Source of the DNA: Pseudomonas sp. PDM04
GTDB lineage: Bacteria > Pseudomonadota > Gammaproteobacteria > Pseudomonadales > Pseudomonadaceae
Length of the DNA stretch: 64,000 bases
Reading direction: 5' to 3'
NCBI RefSeq assembly: GCF_014851765.1
Contig: NZ_JACVAI010000001.1
Span: 868,001-932,000 of the forward strand
Part shown: positions 63,025 to 64,000 of the stretch, in pieces
Numbering within the stretch: position 1 is the stretch's first letter
How the letters are laid out: every line of letters starts with the position of its first letter
The notes under the pieces: model-generated
Database searches by the model: none
Told to the model about the DNA's origin: nothing
Seen by the model: the letters and a program-made list of their open reading frames with translations, nothing else
Position numbers and translations under genes: made by a program

Positions 63025-64000
63025 ATGAAACGTCGATACAGCTGGCCCCTGTGGACCCTTGTCGGTCTCGTGGTGGTCCTGATTGCCCTGCACATCGCCC
63101 TGCCCTACATGGTGCGCGACTACCTGAACGGCAAGCTCGCCGACATGGGCGACTACCGTGGCCAGGTGACCGACGTGGACCTTGCGCTGTGGCGCGGTGC
63201 CTACAGGATCAACGGCCTGAAAATCGTCAAGGTCGATGGCAAGGTTCCGGTGCCCTTCGTCGATGCTCCGCTGATCGACCTGTCCGTCAGTTGGCACTCG
63301 CTCGTGTACGACCACGCCGTCGTGGCCAAGGTGCAGTTTTTCAACCCGCAGGTGAACTTCGTCGATGGCGGGGCCAACAAGCAGAACTCGCAGACCGGTG
63401 AAGGCACCGACTGGCGTGCGCAATTGAGCAAGCTGTTACCGATCACCCTGGACGAAGTGCGCCTCTACGACGGCAAGATCAGCTTCCGCAACTTCAACTC
63501 CAAGCCGCCCGTCAACATGAACGCCACTCAGGTCAATGCCAGCATCTATAACCTGACCAACGTCGTCGACAAGGACGGCAAACGCGACGCCCGCTTCGAT
63601 GGCAAAGCCCTGCTGCTGGGCCACGCGCCGCTTGAAACCAGCGCAACCTTCGATCCGCTGAGCAACTTCGAAGAATTCCAGTTCCGCTTGCGCGCCAGGG
63701 ACATCGAACTCAAACGCCTGAATGACTTCGCGTCGGCCTACGGCAAATTCGATTTCAACGCCGGTCACGGCGACGTGGTGATTGAAGCCCAGGCGAAAAA
63801 GGCGCAGTTGACCGGCTACATCAAACCCCTGTTGAAAGACGTGGATGTATTCAATTGGCAGCAGGACGTCGAGAACAAGGACAAGGGACTGTTCCGCTCC
63901 ATCTGGGAAGCCATTGTCGGGGGTTCCGAAACCGTGCTGAAAAACCAGGGCAAGAATCAGTTTGCCACACGCGTGGAGTTGAGCAGCAACGTGCACCGGC
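63025..64000 (+). CDS. DUF748 (AsmA-like) envelope protein, N-terminal part (runs off window)
   Basis: 325 codons from ATG 63025 without a stop. One N-terminal transmembrane helix (about 8-29), then a periplasmic repeat-rich beta domain with YRGQVTDVDLALWRGAYRINGLKI and DEVRLYDGKISFRNFNSKPPVNM blocks typical of DUF748. The family is part of the AsmA/TamB-like superfamily, thought to bridge the periplasm for lipid transport. The ribosome site is weak (AGAG). It is divergent from cysK. Confidence 0.87.
   Translation, partial: MKRRYSWPLWTLVGLVVVLIALHIALPYMVRDYLNGKLADMGDYRGQVTDVDLALWRGAYRINGLKIVKVDGKVPVPFVDAPLIDLSVSWHSLVYDHAVVAKVQFFNPQVNFVDGGANKQNSQTGEGTDWRAQLSKLLPITLDEVRLYDGKISFRNFNSKPPVNMNATQVNASIYNLTNVVDKDGKRDARFDGKALLLGHAPLETSATFDPLSNFEEFQFRLRARDIELKRLNDFASAYGKFDFNAGHGDVVIEAQAKKAQLTGYIKPLLKDVDVFNWQQDVENKDKGLFRSIWEAIVGGSETVLKNQGKNQFATRVELSSNVHR

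Overview
The window is a high-GC bacterial chromosome segment that reads as Pseudomonas, most likely the P. fluorescens group. The reasons are the gene content and order (gbuR-gbuA with its two transporters, a PA1414-type small gene, hrpA next to aceK, lpxO), the codon use, and at least ten paired copies of the GTGGGAGCGAGCCTGCTCGC-type REP element typical of fluorescent pseudomonads. No tRNA, rRNA, prophage, insertion sequence or CRISPR array was seen. Comparisons with named P. aeruginosa genes come from memory of those families, not from a search.

Layout. 1-4.2 kb: the end of a TolC-type outer-membrane protein, then a LapB-like ABC exporter and a LapC-like membrane-fusion protein, which together form a type I secretion system of the class that exports giant adhesins. 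4.3-11.5 kb: tapT, then a 4-guanidinobutyrate utilisation locus (gbuR divergent from gbuA, an NTF2-like protein, an NCS1 permease, a sodium:solute symporter and a metallo-beta-lactamase-fold hydrolase). 11.5-19.4 kb: mostly small or unassigned genes, including an acyl-carrier-like protein without the attachment serine, the PA1414/SicX-type locus, a LysR/MFS divergent pair, cvfB, a TorF-type porin, a DUF6279 lipoprotein and a DUF899 protein. 19.4-24.4 kb: a DEAD-box helicase and a mechanosensitive channel separated by a visibly AT-rich two-gene insert (MBL-fold protein plus TylF-like methyltransferase). 24.5-36 kb: ordinary metabolism and envelope genes (EamA transporter, azoR, LysR, alpha/beta hydrolase, ppiA, ABC exporter, aqpZ, a GNAT-fold protein, a porin and a KAS III enzyme). 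36-42 kb: hrpA and aceK. 42.5-45 kb: a chemoreceptor and an EamA transporter.

45.2-58.7 kb is the most coherent accessory block. It encodes a non-phosphorylative sugar-acid route: an amidohydrolase-family lactonase, an enolase-superfamily aldonate dehydratase, an AraD1-type FAH-fold dehydratase and a 2,5-dioxopentanoate-type aldehyde dehydrogenase, which would end at 2-oxoglutarate. With them are a divergent PdxA-family dehydrogenase that has lost the phosphate-contacting His-Thr pair, two MFS permeases, a complete tripartite tricarboxylate (TctCBA) transporter and a LysR regulator. A near-identical 22-bp dyad occurs upstream of two separate transcription units in this block and is a good candidate operator.

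58.7-64 kb: another EamA transporter, a small low-GC cassette with an amber-interrupted GNAT-like gene and a 54-residue gene, then lpxO, cysK and the start of a DUF748 (AsmA-like) protein that runs off the window.
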